Made by a program: the position numbers and the translations under genes. From NCBI RefSeq assembly GCF_037975245.1, contig NC_092562.1:9649001-9713000 (forward strand): DNA of 64,000 nucleotides, read 5' to 3'. The DNA is from Apostichopus japonicus. Lineage: Eukaryota > Echinodermata > Holothuroidea > Aspidochirotida > Stichopodidae. Shown here one piece after another: positions 24,509 through 36,866 of the stretch (its first letter is position 1; each line of letters begins with the position of its first letter). Under the pieces are notes generated by a model. That model saw only the letters and a program-made list of their open reading frames with translations. It did not search any database and was not told the DNA's origin.

Positions 24509-25235
24509 CTTAACGCAAACAAGTTGTCCTTTAATATTGAGAGATTAAAAACATGTTCCTGTTTTTGATAACAAACGATATGATGGCACTAACGTTTCAC
24601 TAAGTCTGAGTGACACGTCGATTGAGCCCTTATCATCCACAAAATTTCTCGCAATTGTAATTGATAACAAACTAAATTGGAAAGAACATATTTCACGTGC
24701 TTACCAAACAATATCCCGTGTTAATGGTTTTATCTACAAAGTAAAGAACTTTCTCTCCGAAAAAGTGTTCATATGATTTATAAGGCTTTAACTCTTCCTA
24801 ATCTTAATTATAGCTTATAACTTTGGGGGTATGCTCAAAATGACTCTCTGCATATCTTACAGAAAAGTTTATCAGAAATATCCACGATGTCCCATATTCT
24901 ATTCTCATAGCACTATTCTGTTTAAAGAATCAAACATTATAATTGTTTCGATCTCTATAGCTATTATATAGTTGGGATTTTTATGTACAAATTTCATCAT
25001 GGACTTTCACCAAAATGCTTTGACTCGTTTTCACTTATTAACTGCGACTTTCATAATTACGATACTCGCTCAAGAAACTCTATGCATGTAGTTTATTCTA
25101 GGACAAAACTAAACCAATTGTTAATTTCGTAATCATGGTATCATCCTCTGGAATTCACTTCCAAGCAAATTAAAAGATACATAATTCTTGCGTCATTTAA
25201 TATCTCAGTGAAACGACAAATTCAAACTTCACCAG
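24509..25235 (+). pseudogene. Decayed non-LTR (Jockey/CR1-type) retrotransposon, 3' part of ORF2
   Basis: Conserved C-terminal pieces of a LINE reverse transcriptase appear in order but in broken frames: NANKLSFNIE, then SSTKFLAIVIDNKLNWKEHI with SRVNGFIYKVKNFL, a premature stop, then FGGYAQNDSLHILQK, MYKFHHGLSPK, HNYDTRSRNS and finally WNSLPSKLK. This order (N-KLSLN, FLGV-ID-L-W--HI, Y-TR, WN-LP) is characteristic of Jockey/CR1-clade elements. The copy is 5'-truncated, as is usual for LINEs, and carries several stops and frameshifts. It starts about 100 nt after the receptor stop codon. Confidence 0.8.
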
Positions 25236-25245
25236 TCAACGTCAC

Positions 25246-25389
25246 GTATGTATGTATGCGTGTATGTATGTATGTATTTTAGATCCTCCTGCAAGCAGGA
25301 ACTCGCGAAGAAGCCTCATTTGCTTATCAAAGCCGCAAGCTGACCGAAGTCAGTCTCGTACATTCATATTTAACGTCCATGATTATGAA
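25246..25389 (+). repeat. Short hairpin-bearing dispersed repeat, copy 1
   Basis: A (TATG)n run is followed by TTTTAGATCC, the perfect hairpin TCCTGC-AA-GCAGGA (25287-25300), ACTCGCGAAGAAGCC, a second perfect hairpin CTGAC-CGAA-GTCAG (25340-25353), and AACGTCCATGATTATGAAT. The same ordered elements recur inverted at 34826-34952. It lies directly after the LINE remnant, so it may be a LINE 3' tail or a SINE that uses one. Confidence 0.75.
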
Positions 25390-28242
25390 TTGTCAATTAT
25401 TGTCATATTTTTTCTTAAAAAACTGCTACATATATGGGTGTGTATGGGTAATTGTGTATAGCCTATATGTTTAATGCATATACCGGCATGCGTGTATATA
25501 CAAATGTTTTCCAGTTTTAATGTATATGTGCATTAGTGGCAATAGCTATATCAATGTAAATTTATGTACATCTATGAAGTCAGAATTGGCATGTATTTAG
25601 GCTTAACTTGTTCCACAATCATGTTTTTCTTGTTTTAATTGTGGGGGGGGGGGACCAGACTAGAAAGCCTTATGCATATTCTGGTTCCTCTACCACCACA
25701 CTATCTGTTCTGTTAATCCTACATCAGCGTCAGTCTGAGAAAACGATCCGAATCATGTCTTATCTATGCACGTATGTAAAATAGTAATGAAACTTCGATG
25801 ATTTTGGTTGTTGTGAAATGGTAGGGATAAATAAACTAAAACTAAATACACTAAACTAAAGATCCATTACTAAACGGTAGTCTGGTGCTACCTGTCTGTG
25901 GTAGCAGGGTAAGACAAGTAACAATGGTTATGAACTGCATTAGTTGGAGACAGGCAAATCCAGTGGCTGATCGAGGACATTAATAAAGGAGAGCTAAGGT
26001 GCCGTCTGATCGCTGAAACCGACTCCCGTGTTCAAACGTTTTGAGCCATATTTAGGCTATAACTTAGGTCTGCATGCAAGGTTCAGCTAACAACTACATT
26101 TAAGTTGCGTGGGGTTGATTGGAGGTGGGGTGGGGGTGGGCTGGAGGAAACCTGCTCGTATGGGATGGTCTCACAGAGTGAATTATATACTTGTATATAT
26201 TTGTCAGAGGCAGTAAAGGTCCATAAATGGTGATCGTAAAAGGGGAGGGGGGGGGGTGGGACAAAAAGAAACTGGTTTATTGATTGTCCACCCTCAATTA
26301 CTACACCCCTTAATTGTTATCCTCTATATAATTGCAAACAAGAAAATGTATTGCCTTGTGTAGGTAGTAATATGATATCTGCCTCAGCAGGGGCTGTTCC
26401 AAGATTTTAAAGATGGGTGTGGCCCTGAGGTCATTGAAGCCGACTTTTGTGAAAGAACGTCTGTGGTTCGTCACCCAGCAAAAGGAAATAAAATATTTTA
26501 GACATGAAATGGTCTATTCTGAGGCATGTTAAACTATTAATTAGGTCTGGATGCACGGTTGTGATTTATAACTACTTATAAGGGTGGGGTGGGTTGGGGT
26601 GGGGGGGGGGTCGCGGTGTACAACCCACAACCACCTGGACCAACGCCTGCTGTCTGTCGGTCAATCTATCTGATACTTGATAAGTTTTCTTTGAGAGTCG
26701 TTTAGGGTGTACTCTCGACCGACTAAGAAATTGGTTGTAAATACGATATCCAATGTACATGTTTTAACGAGACAGGAGATACAAACATAATCATAGTTTG
26801 TTGATCTTGTATTCATTAACGGTTAGAATTTAATGTGTATTGCTTCATATGATAATCGGACACCAATAGTTCATGGGTTTTACAACTTCCACATCTTTTT
26901 TTGCGAGTTGAAACAAGATCAATATATATTCAGACTAATTTGCAAAAAGAGATTTCTTTCTGGTGATATTTGTCAGCTGTAAGTTCACGAACAATATGAA
27001 AGATGAAAATATTATAAACTCACTTGCATTCGCAAGGCTGTTCTTTGTTCTGCTGCCGGATAGAATCAAACATTTAAAAATGTCTCGCATAAATTGAAAA
27101 TCAAACATGATATCATGTAGCGTCGACTGTCCGTCACCGATCATCCTCAGATTTATGAAAAGGCCCAGAATAATGTAACTTTGAGAAAGGAAAATGCCTG
27201 TTTCAAGAAAATGTGTCGCAGAGAAATCGTGAGCATTTGACTATCGTTCTTGAAACACAACACAACCAAACATTGAGAGGATCTCAAAATGTCACCCATC
27301 CCTTAAAACATATAGCAGAGATACTACCCCTTGATGCCAACATCAGCGGAGGGCGGGGAGGGGGGGAGAGGGGCAAAATCAATATCATGTCCCCGGAATA
27401 TCTGCTAAAACAAAAATGGTCACCTTCTCTTCAGATGCAGTCCAGTAGCAAAGGATTGTCAAGTAACCATGTAACCAATAACAACCACTGACATCTTTTC
27501 TGTGAGTAGCCCATGTGCACTTCAGGGTGCACTTCAACAGAAGACCTATATAAAAGCTATCCTGTTCCTATGACTGTATGTGAATGCTATGTAAAACCAA
27601 TAATAACTACATCTCTCCTGTTAGTAGCTCATGTGCACTTCAGGGTTCACTTCAACGAGCAGACCTATGTAAAAGCTATACTGTTCCCATGACTGTATGT
27701 AAATGCTATGTAAAACCAATAATAACCACATCTCTCCTGTTAGTAGCTCATTCCACTTCACCAACGATGGCTTTTTTCTTTATTGGCACAACTGGTATGG
27801 ATTCTGGCTTGGTGTTCTTTCTTCTGTTTGTTTCCCTGAAAAGTGACAAAGGTTGATCAAGGGTTATTGTTCGTTGTGGTAAATGACACACGTATCCGTT
27901 AAATGAAAAGGAATCATATTGAGTCACAGACAGAGTGCAACCGATATTCTTTTTTTTTTCTCTCTTCTTGTCGTGTAACTTACTTTCGTTTCCTCGATGT
28001 CAGCTGTTCCTTGATGATCTTTGTCTCGTGGTAAATGGACCTTGGTACGTGACGATGCCTGGCTATTTTCCGTACTTGGGGATGGTGGGCGAATTTCTCC
28101 CGAAGCTTGTTGCTGTACTCCAATGTTGATTCCTCTCGCTTGTCCAGCTGAATATATAAAAAATATATCAATTTAATGGGAAATAGTGACTGCGTGTAAA
28201 CTTTAACATGTAGACAACACAGATCTCAAGAATTCACTGCTT
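25390..28242. other. Non-coding stretch with G-rich tracts and a 119-bp tandem repeat
   Basis: No gene is recognised. Long G tracts occur near 25643, 26120-26145, 26245-26262 and 26582-26612; the last could form a G-quadruplex. A tandem repeat at 27505-27760 is listed separately. The other open frames have no signature. Confidence 0.5.
27505..27760. repeat. ~119-bp tandem repeat, about 2.2 copies
   Basis: AGTAGC followed by C(C/T)CATGTGCACTTCAGGG occurs at 27505 and 27623, and a third partial copy starts at 27742. Within each unit the words AGACCTAT-TAAAAGCTAT and GCTATGTAAAACCAAT are conserved. Confidence 0.8.
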
Positions 28243-29963
28243 AACCGTCCCTCATTAAATAACACTCCCTAACTAACCCTCCCTAACTAACCCTCCCTAA
28301 TTAACCCTCCCTAACTAAACCTTTTTAACTAGCCCTTCCTAACTAACCCTCCCTAACTAACCCTCTCTAACTAATCCTCCCTAATTAACCCTCCCTAATT
28401 AACCCTCCATAACTTACCCTCTCTAACTAACCCTCCTTAACTAACCCTCACTAACTAACCCTCCTTATAACTAACCCTCCCTAACTAACCCTCCCTTACT
28501 AGCCCTCGCTAACTCACCCTGCCTAACTAACCCTTACTATATAACCCTCCCTAGCTAACCCTCCCTAACTAACCTTACCTAACTAACCCTCCCTTATTAA
28601 CCCTCCCTAACTAACCCTCCCTAACTAACCCTCCCTAACTAACCCTCCCTAATTAACCCTCCCTAACTAACCCTCTCTAACTAATCCTCCCTAACTAACC
28701 CTCCCTAACTAACCCTCCATAACTTACCCTCTCTAACTAACCCTCACTAACTAACCCTCACTAACTAACCCTCCTTATAACTAACCCTCCCTAACTAACC
28801 CTCCCTTACTAGCCCTCGCTAACTCACCCTCCCTAACTAACCCTTACTATATTACCTCATTAACTAACCCTCCCTAACTAACCTTACCTAACTAACCCTC
28901 CCTAACTAACCCTCTCTAACTAACCCTCCCTTACTAACCCTCCCTTACTAACCCTCCCTAACTAACCCTCCCTAACTAACCCTTTCTAACTAATCCTCCC
29001 TAACTAACCCTCCCTAACTAACCCTCCCTAACTAACCCTCTCTAACTAATCGTCCCTAACTAACCCTCCCTAACTAACCCTCCCTAACTAACCCTGTCTA
29101 ACTAACCCTCCCTCACTAACCCTCCCTAACTAACCCTCATAGACTAACCCTTCCTAACTAACCCTCCCTAACTAGCCCTCCCTAACTAAACCTCCCTAAC
29201 TAACTTTCACTATCTAACCCTCCCTAACTAACCCTCCCTAACTAACCTTCCCTAACTAACCCTCCATTACAAACCCTCCCTAACTAACCCTCCCTAAATA
29301 AACCTCTGTAACTATCCCTCTCTAACTAACCCTCTCTAACTAACCCTCCCTTACTAACCCTCCCTTACTAACCCTCCCTAACTAACCCTCCCTAACTAAC
29401 CCTCCCTAACTAATCTTCCCTAACTAACCCTCCCTAACTAACCCTCACTAACTAACCCTCCTTATAACTAACCCTCTCTCACTAATCCTCCCTAACTAGC
29501 CCTCCCTAACTAACCCTCCCTAACTAACCCTCACTATATAACCCTCCCTAACTAGCCCTCCCTAACTAAACCTCCCTATCTAACCCTCCCTAACTAACCC
29601 TCCCAACTAACCTTCCCTAACTAACCCTCCCTTACTAACCCTCCCTAACTAACCCTCCCTAAATAAACCTCTCTAACTAACCCTCTCTAACTAACCCTCC
29701 CTAACTTACCCTCCCTAACTAACCCTCCCTAGCAAATCCTCTCTAACTAACCCTCCCTAACTAACCCTCTCTTACTAACCCTCCCTAACTAACCCTCACT
29801 AACTAACCCTCCCTAACAAACCCTTCGTAACTATAACCCTCCCTAACTTACCCTCCCTAACTAACCCTCCCTAACAAACCCTTCGTAACTAACCCTCCCT
29901 AACTAACCCTCCCTAACTGGCCCTTCCTTACTAACCCTCCCTTACTAACCCTCCCTAACTAAC
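28243..29963. repeat. Telomere-like minisatellite, 14-bp unit CCCTCCCTAACTAA
   Basis: About 1.7 kb (roughly 120 copies) of a 14-bp unit, with variants such as TTACTAG, CTCGCTAACTCA and CTTATAACT. The unit contains CCCTAA, the C-strand word of the TTAGGG telomere. A higher-order pattern is visible: the block CTCCTTATAACTAACCCTCC occurs at 28461 and 28771 (offset 310), with the same flanking variants. The G strand (GGGAGGGTTAGTTA) is rich in GGG runs and could form G-quadruplexes. Confidence 0.95.
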
Positions 29964-32900
29964 CATCGAAAGCTTTTTTATTTTTTTTTTCGTGTGGCAG
30001 CAAATATGCTTTCGTAAGAAATATATAATATTGCAGAAGACAATTATAAAGCTTGTGAATTACTTTTGCCACGATTATGCCATGCCTTACTTTAGTATAA
30101 AGGGTTTATCGGCCTTAATAAAGTCATGTTAACAGCAAGGAACAAGATGTGGAACGGAATATTCATGTACAGAATAACTTTTTGTCTCGCTTATACATAT
30201 TTCATGTTTACTGTGATCCGGATTCCACAAAAATTAGGTCACTTTCAATCGTACTTCAGAGATCTGTTGAATTTGCTCGTGTAAAATCTATGAGAGCGCC
30301 ACCCATTTACAAAGTTCTGCGATTTTTTTTTTGGTGAAAGGGTGCTATTCGCGTGAATAGAGGCGAATAAAAGGTTTGATGGCGAAAGTTGACTGCGTAT
30401 CGCGCAGGTTGTGTTAACTTCAACAATATATATATGTCGATTTAAATTGGTAGAAGTCAATTTCAGCTGCTGGAAACTGGTATAAGTCGAAGGAAACTGG
30501 TATATGTCGATTTAAATCGGTATAAGTCGATCTCCCATGATTTGAGACTGATGGCCCGCCATACTACTATGTACTACTAGTTGTTGCAAGGTTTGATAAT
30601 TTGCTTTACTTCCGATTTCACAATAACGTAACAGTTTATGCAGAAAACTGGTCTCACGAGGTTCCGGCAGATTTTTGGGAAAACTGCATAGATTCATGGC
30701 CGGCATTGCAGTTCCACAAAATTTGATCAAATATCTGCATAGACCTATTCCGTAACGTAGGTAATTTGGCTAGGCGGTAGGACGAAGTTAGGCCTAGAGG
30801 CTTGTCTGTTTCAATTTCAGTCGTTCTCAGATGAGGGTGTGCTGCCAGTGCTAAGCCTAGCCCATGATCTTATTTAAAACGTAAGACCCTCTAACTATTA
30901 TTGTTATTTAACATTAATTTCAGACAGGCAAAAAGGAGGCACATATGGCATCGGCTGATATGTTCGATTCTCATTGTTATTGCATGAATCATATTCAAAT
31001 TACAAAATCAACACTTCTACAGTAGCCTATACACACTAATTAGTAACAATATATTAGCCCAAAAACAATTGTGGTAAAGCATTTGGCCTATAGCTAGCTA
31101 TCTAGGCCTAGACTCTATTGATAATGTCATTATCAATAGGGTCTAGGCATATTATCAATCTTCTATCGGATAGACAATGTATACAGGCCTAAACTTAAAG
31201 GATAAAGTTTGCATTGCTGTGTTTGTCAATCAAGTTCAACTTGTAATAATTTCTTTGAACACAATATATATGTTATTAATCCAGGCCTTCACAGCTTCAA
31301 TAATAAGTAATAAATATGCACAGTGAAAGCATCAATTTTGTATCCCGAGGAACCTTTGTGAATTACTTACTTCACTCATTTACTGGACTTAAAGTTATAC
31401 CATAAAATTTATCACATGTGAAGTTTTCCTTGCTTGGGCTATTTTTGAAAAGACCTCTGTTGCATTTCAAGGGCAAATATATCATATCGGAGATTCATAC
31501 GGATAAGAGCTAGTACACGAATCGGTTGGTTGGTAGCCATGTTTATTCTCTACTAGCCCTGCAACCAACGAGGGCCCTATAGTCTACAATAAATATAATT
31601 AGGTACAAGTAATGTCTGAATAAGTTAGTCGTCCATACACTACAACCTCTACAAGCATAAATTTCATTCAAAATCACAAAGTCGAAAGACTGAAGTATAC
31701 CACAGACCAAAATCATAGACATTATCATTAACTTGACCTTTAAGCCAGTTTGTTTGTTCAGCATTGATAAGTTACCATATAAACTGGCCATCCAACTTCT
31801 CTATAACTTTACCTCTTTTAGTAGGCATTCATCAAAACGTTGTCACTGTGCATGTTGTTCTGTCGTCATTTTCACTGTACATAGAACATGTAATAAATTT
31901 ACATTTGGGATCATGTCTGTAAAGAATACAGAGATCAAATGCAATCCTATATATGTCTCATTTTGACTATTAAATTTAAAAAAGGTTGTGAAGAAGCAAG
32001 ACAAATTTTGTACAATTTTGGCCTATTTTCAATGATTTTATTTTTCCCCAAAAACATAAACCGGTCACGTTGCATCCCTATGTGTAGCTGACATTTGTCA
32101 AGGTTTTCAAGATCATTTTTTTTTACTTTGTTTCAGGTGAGTCACTTGTGGCCTAGACAGGTGCTAGGTGTCTTAGTGGGTGCAGTCATATCAATCTTTA
32201 GTCACACCACAGTAGATTTTGGTACCATTCTAAAGATCGAGTGATGTAAAGCCATCATATAGAGTCACAGAAGAAGCTGCAGGTCCATGGGTTGCAGGCA
32301 ATGTTCTGCAGTTGTAGCTCAATGTGATTGCATGGCAGGGTATGTAAGATGATGTAGAAATAGCAAGTTTGGTATTTCAGCATGAAATACCAAACCTCAA
32401 CTGGTCACTCAGCATTGAGTGTAAGAATTAACTAAAACAAGGTTGTATACATGTAACACCCATGGAACTGGAAGTCTGTCTCTTGTTGTCACTTTCAACC
32501 GTAACAATGATATCTCTCTCCTTCCTAGGCTAGGCCTGCCTGATCATCGTGCTGGCCTACAGTAGCTGGATAGGTATCACAAGGGCACAGTAACACCAAT
32601 CCTCAACGTCTTTGTAGGTAAAAATCTCAGTGAATCGGAAAGAAGTTTTCCGTATTCTTATCACCCAACAAAATAATTAATGCTCATAACATTTCCTGAG
32701 AGTTCTACCAAACTCTATCCAGAGGAATACAAAACTACAACCTGATTATGAGACAGATTTCTTGAGACACAAATCGCAGAAGCTGCTGACTGCAGGTGGC
32801 CCAATGCCTAAACGCAATTCACAAGATGGGCAGTGTCACATGTCAACCAAGATACCACGATTCGGACACACTATTTCTTGTTACTGAAGTGATGTATGGA

Positions 32901-34325
32901 ACTTCCAAATTCGAACACCAGTAATTAATGTTTGAAACCATGACTGGAAATAGGTGATATAACATAATGATGGTTATATTATATTAAGGGTTGTATATAT
33001 AATAAGGGTTATATTATAAAGGGTAATTAAACAGGTTAAACGTCAAACAGAGAATCGTAAACCAGTAAAAGTAGCTGTCATTGAATTGTGGTCCAGTCAG
33101 GTCCATCAAGTATGTCAGATGTTTAGGAATGGCAATTTTGCAAACAGAAGTATTATGTAGGCCTAGTAATATTTCCTCTACATTTTTTGAATAAACATAA
33201 TCATTCCCCATAGTTTTGTAAACATTTGGTAAACATACAAAATATGTAGATGTGCATGTTGGAAGACCAACATATGGTGTCATACAGTACTTAAAATAGT
33301 ACATTGTGCAAAGCATGTATAGAAAGAAACACAGTTGTCCAACTCCCCATCTTGTCTGTTGTGTTTTTATGATGGGATAGTAAACTTGGAAATTAAGACC
33401 TGTCTTTTGTCTGTTTCAGCTATGTGATGGGATTTAATTTAATGTTTGTAAGGAATGATCAATTCACTTGACCAAACCTAAACTGATTTCAATTTTGAAA
33501 TGAGCCCCAATTTCATCAGCAACACAACAAATTTTTTACATTCCCATGAATTGAGACATTCGATGCTCACCTTTTCCATTTCTATCTATGATATATATTT
33601 GATGTTACAGTGTAAATATTTTCATTCTGTCTGCACAAAACTGAATACATAGCAGTGCACAGCATGTGACGTACAATTGAATTAACACTTGTTCTTTGCC
33701 TTTCATATGGAATGCCACAAGGACCACAAGTGTTTCTGGTAATATAGAGCCTCATGATAAGTGCATATATGTGTAACTTCTCCTTGAACTGAAGTTATTA
33801 ATATTTATTACTAATGATTAAAATACTTCTACTTGTGAAGTCCTTCCTCCCACCCAAGAGACAAAGAAAGGAAGAATTATTGCGCTTGCACTTTTGCCAT
33901 ATGAAAATCCGCCCTTTAGTAAGACTGCCGTTCATTTTTCGCCACTGGCCACTTCTGCACCTTTCAAGGTTATTAGTCTGGAACATTAACATCTGTGTTA
34001 CATAATCAATTCACCAAGCCTAGCAAAAGAAAGGAGCTTGGGAAAGAGACTTCCTCAGCTCAAATTTCCAGTGATCTAACACGAGAGCCAAATATAATGC
34101 CCGAGTCAGGGAAACTGTTATGGCAGTGGTATTAAAGGGCGAGTTTCAAATGCTATTCAACTATTCACTTTGAAGATCAAATCGTGAAAGTTGAAAAAAA
34201 AAAAAAACAGTTCACTGAGGGAGAGAGATGTGGAAGTGGCAGAGGTTACTATGGCATGATTTTAAATTGATCGTTTTCTTTTCTCCACAGAAATTAAAGC
34301 GTCACGTGGCAATTCTTTCATGTAG
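29964..34325. other. Non-coding stretch
   Basis: No gene is recognised. A loose repeat of GGTATAAGTCGA-like words lies at 30450-30530. A palindrome is listed at 31106-31148. A poly-A run occurs near 34195. Open frames such as 30512-30730 (-) and 33014-33316 (-) have no family signature or splice support. Confidence 0.45.
31106..31148. repeat. 43-bp palindrome (21-bp arms, 1-nt centre)
   Basis: The left arm GCCTAGACTCTATTGATAAT-G is matched inversely by C-ATTATCAATAGGGTCTAGGC with one mismatch and a single T at the centre. It could form a hairpin or cruciform. Confidence 0.75.
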
Positions 34326-34429
34326 GTGCATACTAAGAGCCTTCCTGAGATGATGAAATGGATAGCAGAGGATTATTTACTTACTGGCAATAGTTGGAGC
34401 TGCAAAGGAAAATTGTCTGGTGTACCGCA
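34326..34429 (+). CDS. Candidate internal exon, unknown protein
   Basis: The stretch is bounded by TTCTTTCATGTAG/GTGCAT and CCGCA/GTAAGT, a full-consensus donor. One frame is open throughout and reads plausible protein (SLPEMMKWIAEDYLL, then TGNSWSCKGKLSGVP). Entry is phase 0 and exit phase 2. I do not recognise the sequence. No neighbouring exon with matching phase was found, so this may be a chance open stretch. Confidence 0.25.
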
Positions 34430-34710
34430 GTAAGTGTATTTCAAGCCTGGCTGTAACATTGCAAAGTTGTGTGAATAAACATGAAAAAATGGTATCTAAT
34501 GACTAAGTGCACCTAGCATTCCTTTGGCCAACTTTATCTCCTAACTGTAATAGATGGATTTAATGTTACCCAAAAAACGAACATAATTCTATCATGGTTT
34601 GCTTGACATCGCTAACATTAGGCTACTTAGACTGTCCAAATATTTTAAAGTAAAACAAAAAGTGCTTGAGAAGTGCATTGATGACATTTATATGTTTGTA
34701 TCACCAAGTT

Positions 34711-34825
34711 TCTTCCCATTTTCATAATCCTCATCATTTTCATAATCATAATCATAACCATTTTCATAATCATAATCATAACCATTTTCATAATCATAAT
34801 CATAATCATAATCTTCTCATAATCA
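34711..34825. repeat. CATAAT/CATTTT microsatellite
   Basis: Runs of CATAATCATAATCATAACC and CATTTTCATAATC adjoin copy 2 of the hairpin repeat. On the other strand they are the ATTATG tail of that repeat. Confidence 0.9.
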
Positions 34826-34952
34826 TGGACGTTAAATATGAATGTGAGAGACTGACTTCGGTCAGCTTGCGGCTTTGATAAGCCAATTAGGCTTCTTCGC
34901 GAGTTCCTGCTTGCAGGAGGATCTAATATACATGCATACATACATACATACA
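34826..34952 (-). repeat. Short hairpin-bearing dispersed repeat, copy 2
   Basis: This is the inverted counterpart of the repeat at 25246-25389. The perfect hairpins CTGAC-TTCG-GTCAG (34852-34865) and TCCTGC-TT-GCAGGA (34905-34918) are both kept, and it is flanked by (CATA)n at one end and (ATTATG)n at the other. Conservation of both stems suggests that the folded RNA matters for mobility. Confidence 0.75.
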
Positions 34953-35249
34953 TTTTATAATAGGCAGAATTTGTGTAAGGTTGTCTGACAAACCTTTACA
35001 TGATATTCTATATCTGGGTAGAAACTTTGGTGAGTGGCAATTTCTTGAATTTCCGAGTGCTGCGTAGTTACCTCAGTTTATGTGGTGGAAAGTGGTCAAG
35101 GTGAAACACTAGACAGTGGTAATTAACCAGTCCACAAGTCAGTCCACAAATAATGAAGATCTAGTGCTCTTTTCTCTAATTGGAATTCACATCACGCTGA
35201 GTATTGAAAACAATATTAGAATCCGCATCGGGCAACATAAGGGCCGAAC

Positions 35250-35633
35250 CAGTGGCGGAGCTAGGGGTATTGGTCAGGGGGGGTCGAGAATGGTCTGTAG
35301 GGGCGCTTTCGATACTATCTAAGCGGAGCGCCACCACAGGTTGGCGCGGAGCGTACCAAACTTTTTTGGGAGTACAGTTACTCCCTAGATCGCTGGAAAT
35401 GACCCTTTCCGGGCCTTGCTAAATTGCAGATCAACGAAGAATAAATATAGGTGTCAGAAAATTACACCAACAAAATGTAACAAATGTTAATAGGTAGATG
35501 AGAGTGCAATAAAAAAGTCAATTACCGCGAATAAGTCAAAAGTGGTAAAAAGCTGAAAAGGGCGCCAGCAGTTCATTTGAGTCCGTCAGGGGGGGCATCC
35601 GCCCCCAATTACTGTATGGATGCTCCTCCACTG
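35250..35633. mobile_element. hAT-like MITE, 384 bp
   Basis: It begins CAGTGGCGGAGCTAGGGG and ends GCTCCTCCACTG. The interior has TATCTAAGCGGAGCGCCACC and ends with a G-tract/CATCCGCCCCC block. It is nearly the same as the element at 43943-44328. The flanking octamers (GGCCGAAC and GACGTAAC) match at five of eight positions, so it is an older insertion. Confidence 0.75.
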
Positions 35634-36756
35634 GACGTAACATTACAAACGTTGAAAACAATACCTTAATCTCGAAGGCTATAGTTACACATAAGTTTGT
35701 ATGAAACTATCAAATGGATAGGTTTTAGCTTAGTATGTAAGCCTACCACTGGCATGCTTCAAAGAAACATCAGTTTTGGAATATTATCTGGAAGCAAAGT
35801 TAGATATATAAGTGATATACCTACAAAAATGGGTAGAAATGCATAGACATCATGTGATGGTTGTGAAAAGGAAATGGAATTGGATGAAATTTATCTAACC
35901 CTTCACATGATTACTTTCCGGGTACATGCATAATATTTGGTGCTAAAAGGGTGTGAGACTCGCGCACAAAGAAATGTCTCATGCCGGTAATCTGACCTAG
36001 TTTTGAATGAGGTGTAACAGAAGTGTTAGACACCACCATCGTTCCCATAAAATACACACAAACAGCTTGCTACCATCGGTAATTAGACACTAGTGTACAG
36101 TCAGTACATACAGCTGTGGTCAATACCCACAGCACAGTGTGCAAACAATACAGTGATGGACATCTCGAGTCCAGCAAAAGATAACAAGGTATCACGTTTC
36201 ATTACTGTACTGTCTGCATTTTGTAGTGACACAAACAAAACATCACTTGACAGCAACAGAAAGTTAACTTTTTCAGATGGCCGCACATGGTTAGGGGCGA
36301 GTCTTCAATGCCTTCAACTCTATTTTCATTAACATTACTTTAAAAATCAACTAAATCCCCAAATCTTGTCATTTACAAAGAACAATTCTGAAAGCAAGTC
36401 TTTATAAGGATGAAGGCTGACATATGTCTCTCTACTGGTATGATGAAAAGCAATTAAATAGTGCAGCTGCCACACTGTTTGTTAGGGTATCATGTGATAG
36501 TTGACACAGATTGTATCAGGGATGATTTTATGTGTTTGCCCAATTCAGTTTTACCTTGGTCTGTCCACTATGTGCCTACAAAGTTTTCCTGTTTTTCAAT
36601 TCCAAGAAATAAAAATGAAGCGCCTAGTAACTTGAAAGGCCCCTGGTCAACATTTGTTAGGAGCTTCACGATTTCTGGAAATTCAATGTCGGCAAATAAG
36701 TATCTTGACTATGCAAAATCTCATAGGCCTACCTAGTAATTTCTTTGTTCTTTTAG
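35634..36756. other. Non-coding stretch
   Basis: No supported gene. An open frame at 36461-36736 (91 codons) has no family signature. It lies just upstream of the candidate terminal exon at 36757, but in a different frame. Confidence 0.4.
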
Positions 36757-36866
36757 GGCTGACGCTACTAAAGTTCAATGGAGTGTCTCGGACAGCAATA
36801 AGAAGTAAGATGGCCAAAAAGATGAAGGATGAACAAAAGGCCTACCATCTGGAGGAGCAGAAGTAG
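36757..36866 (+). CDS. Candidate terminal exon, unknown protein
   Basis: The acceptor TTTCTTTGTTCTTTTAG has a good pyrimidine tract. One frame (entry phase 1) reads FNGVSRTAIRSKM then AKKMKDEQKAYHLEEQK and stops at TAG. The charged, helix-like sequence looks coding, but I do not recognise the protein. Its phase does not match the candidate exon at 34326-34429, so at least one further exon would be needed to link them. Confidence 0.3.

Noticed and set aside
28243-29963. CRISPR-like array
   Set aside because: Units are contiguous 14-bp repeats with no unique spacers, in an animal genome.
36461-36736. 91-codon open frame as a gene
   Set aside because: No family signature, no splice support, and it overlaps the intron side of a better acceptor in another frame.
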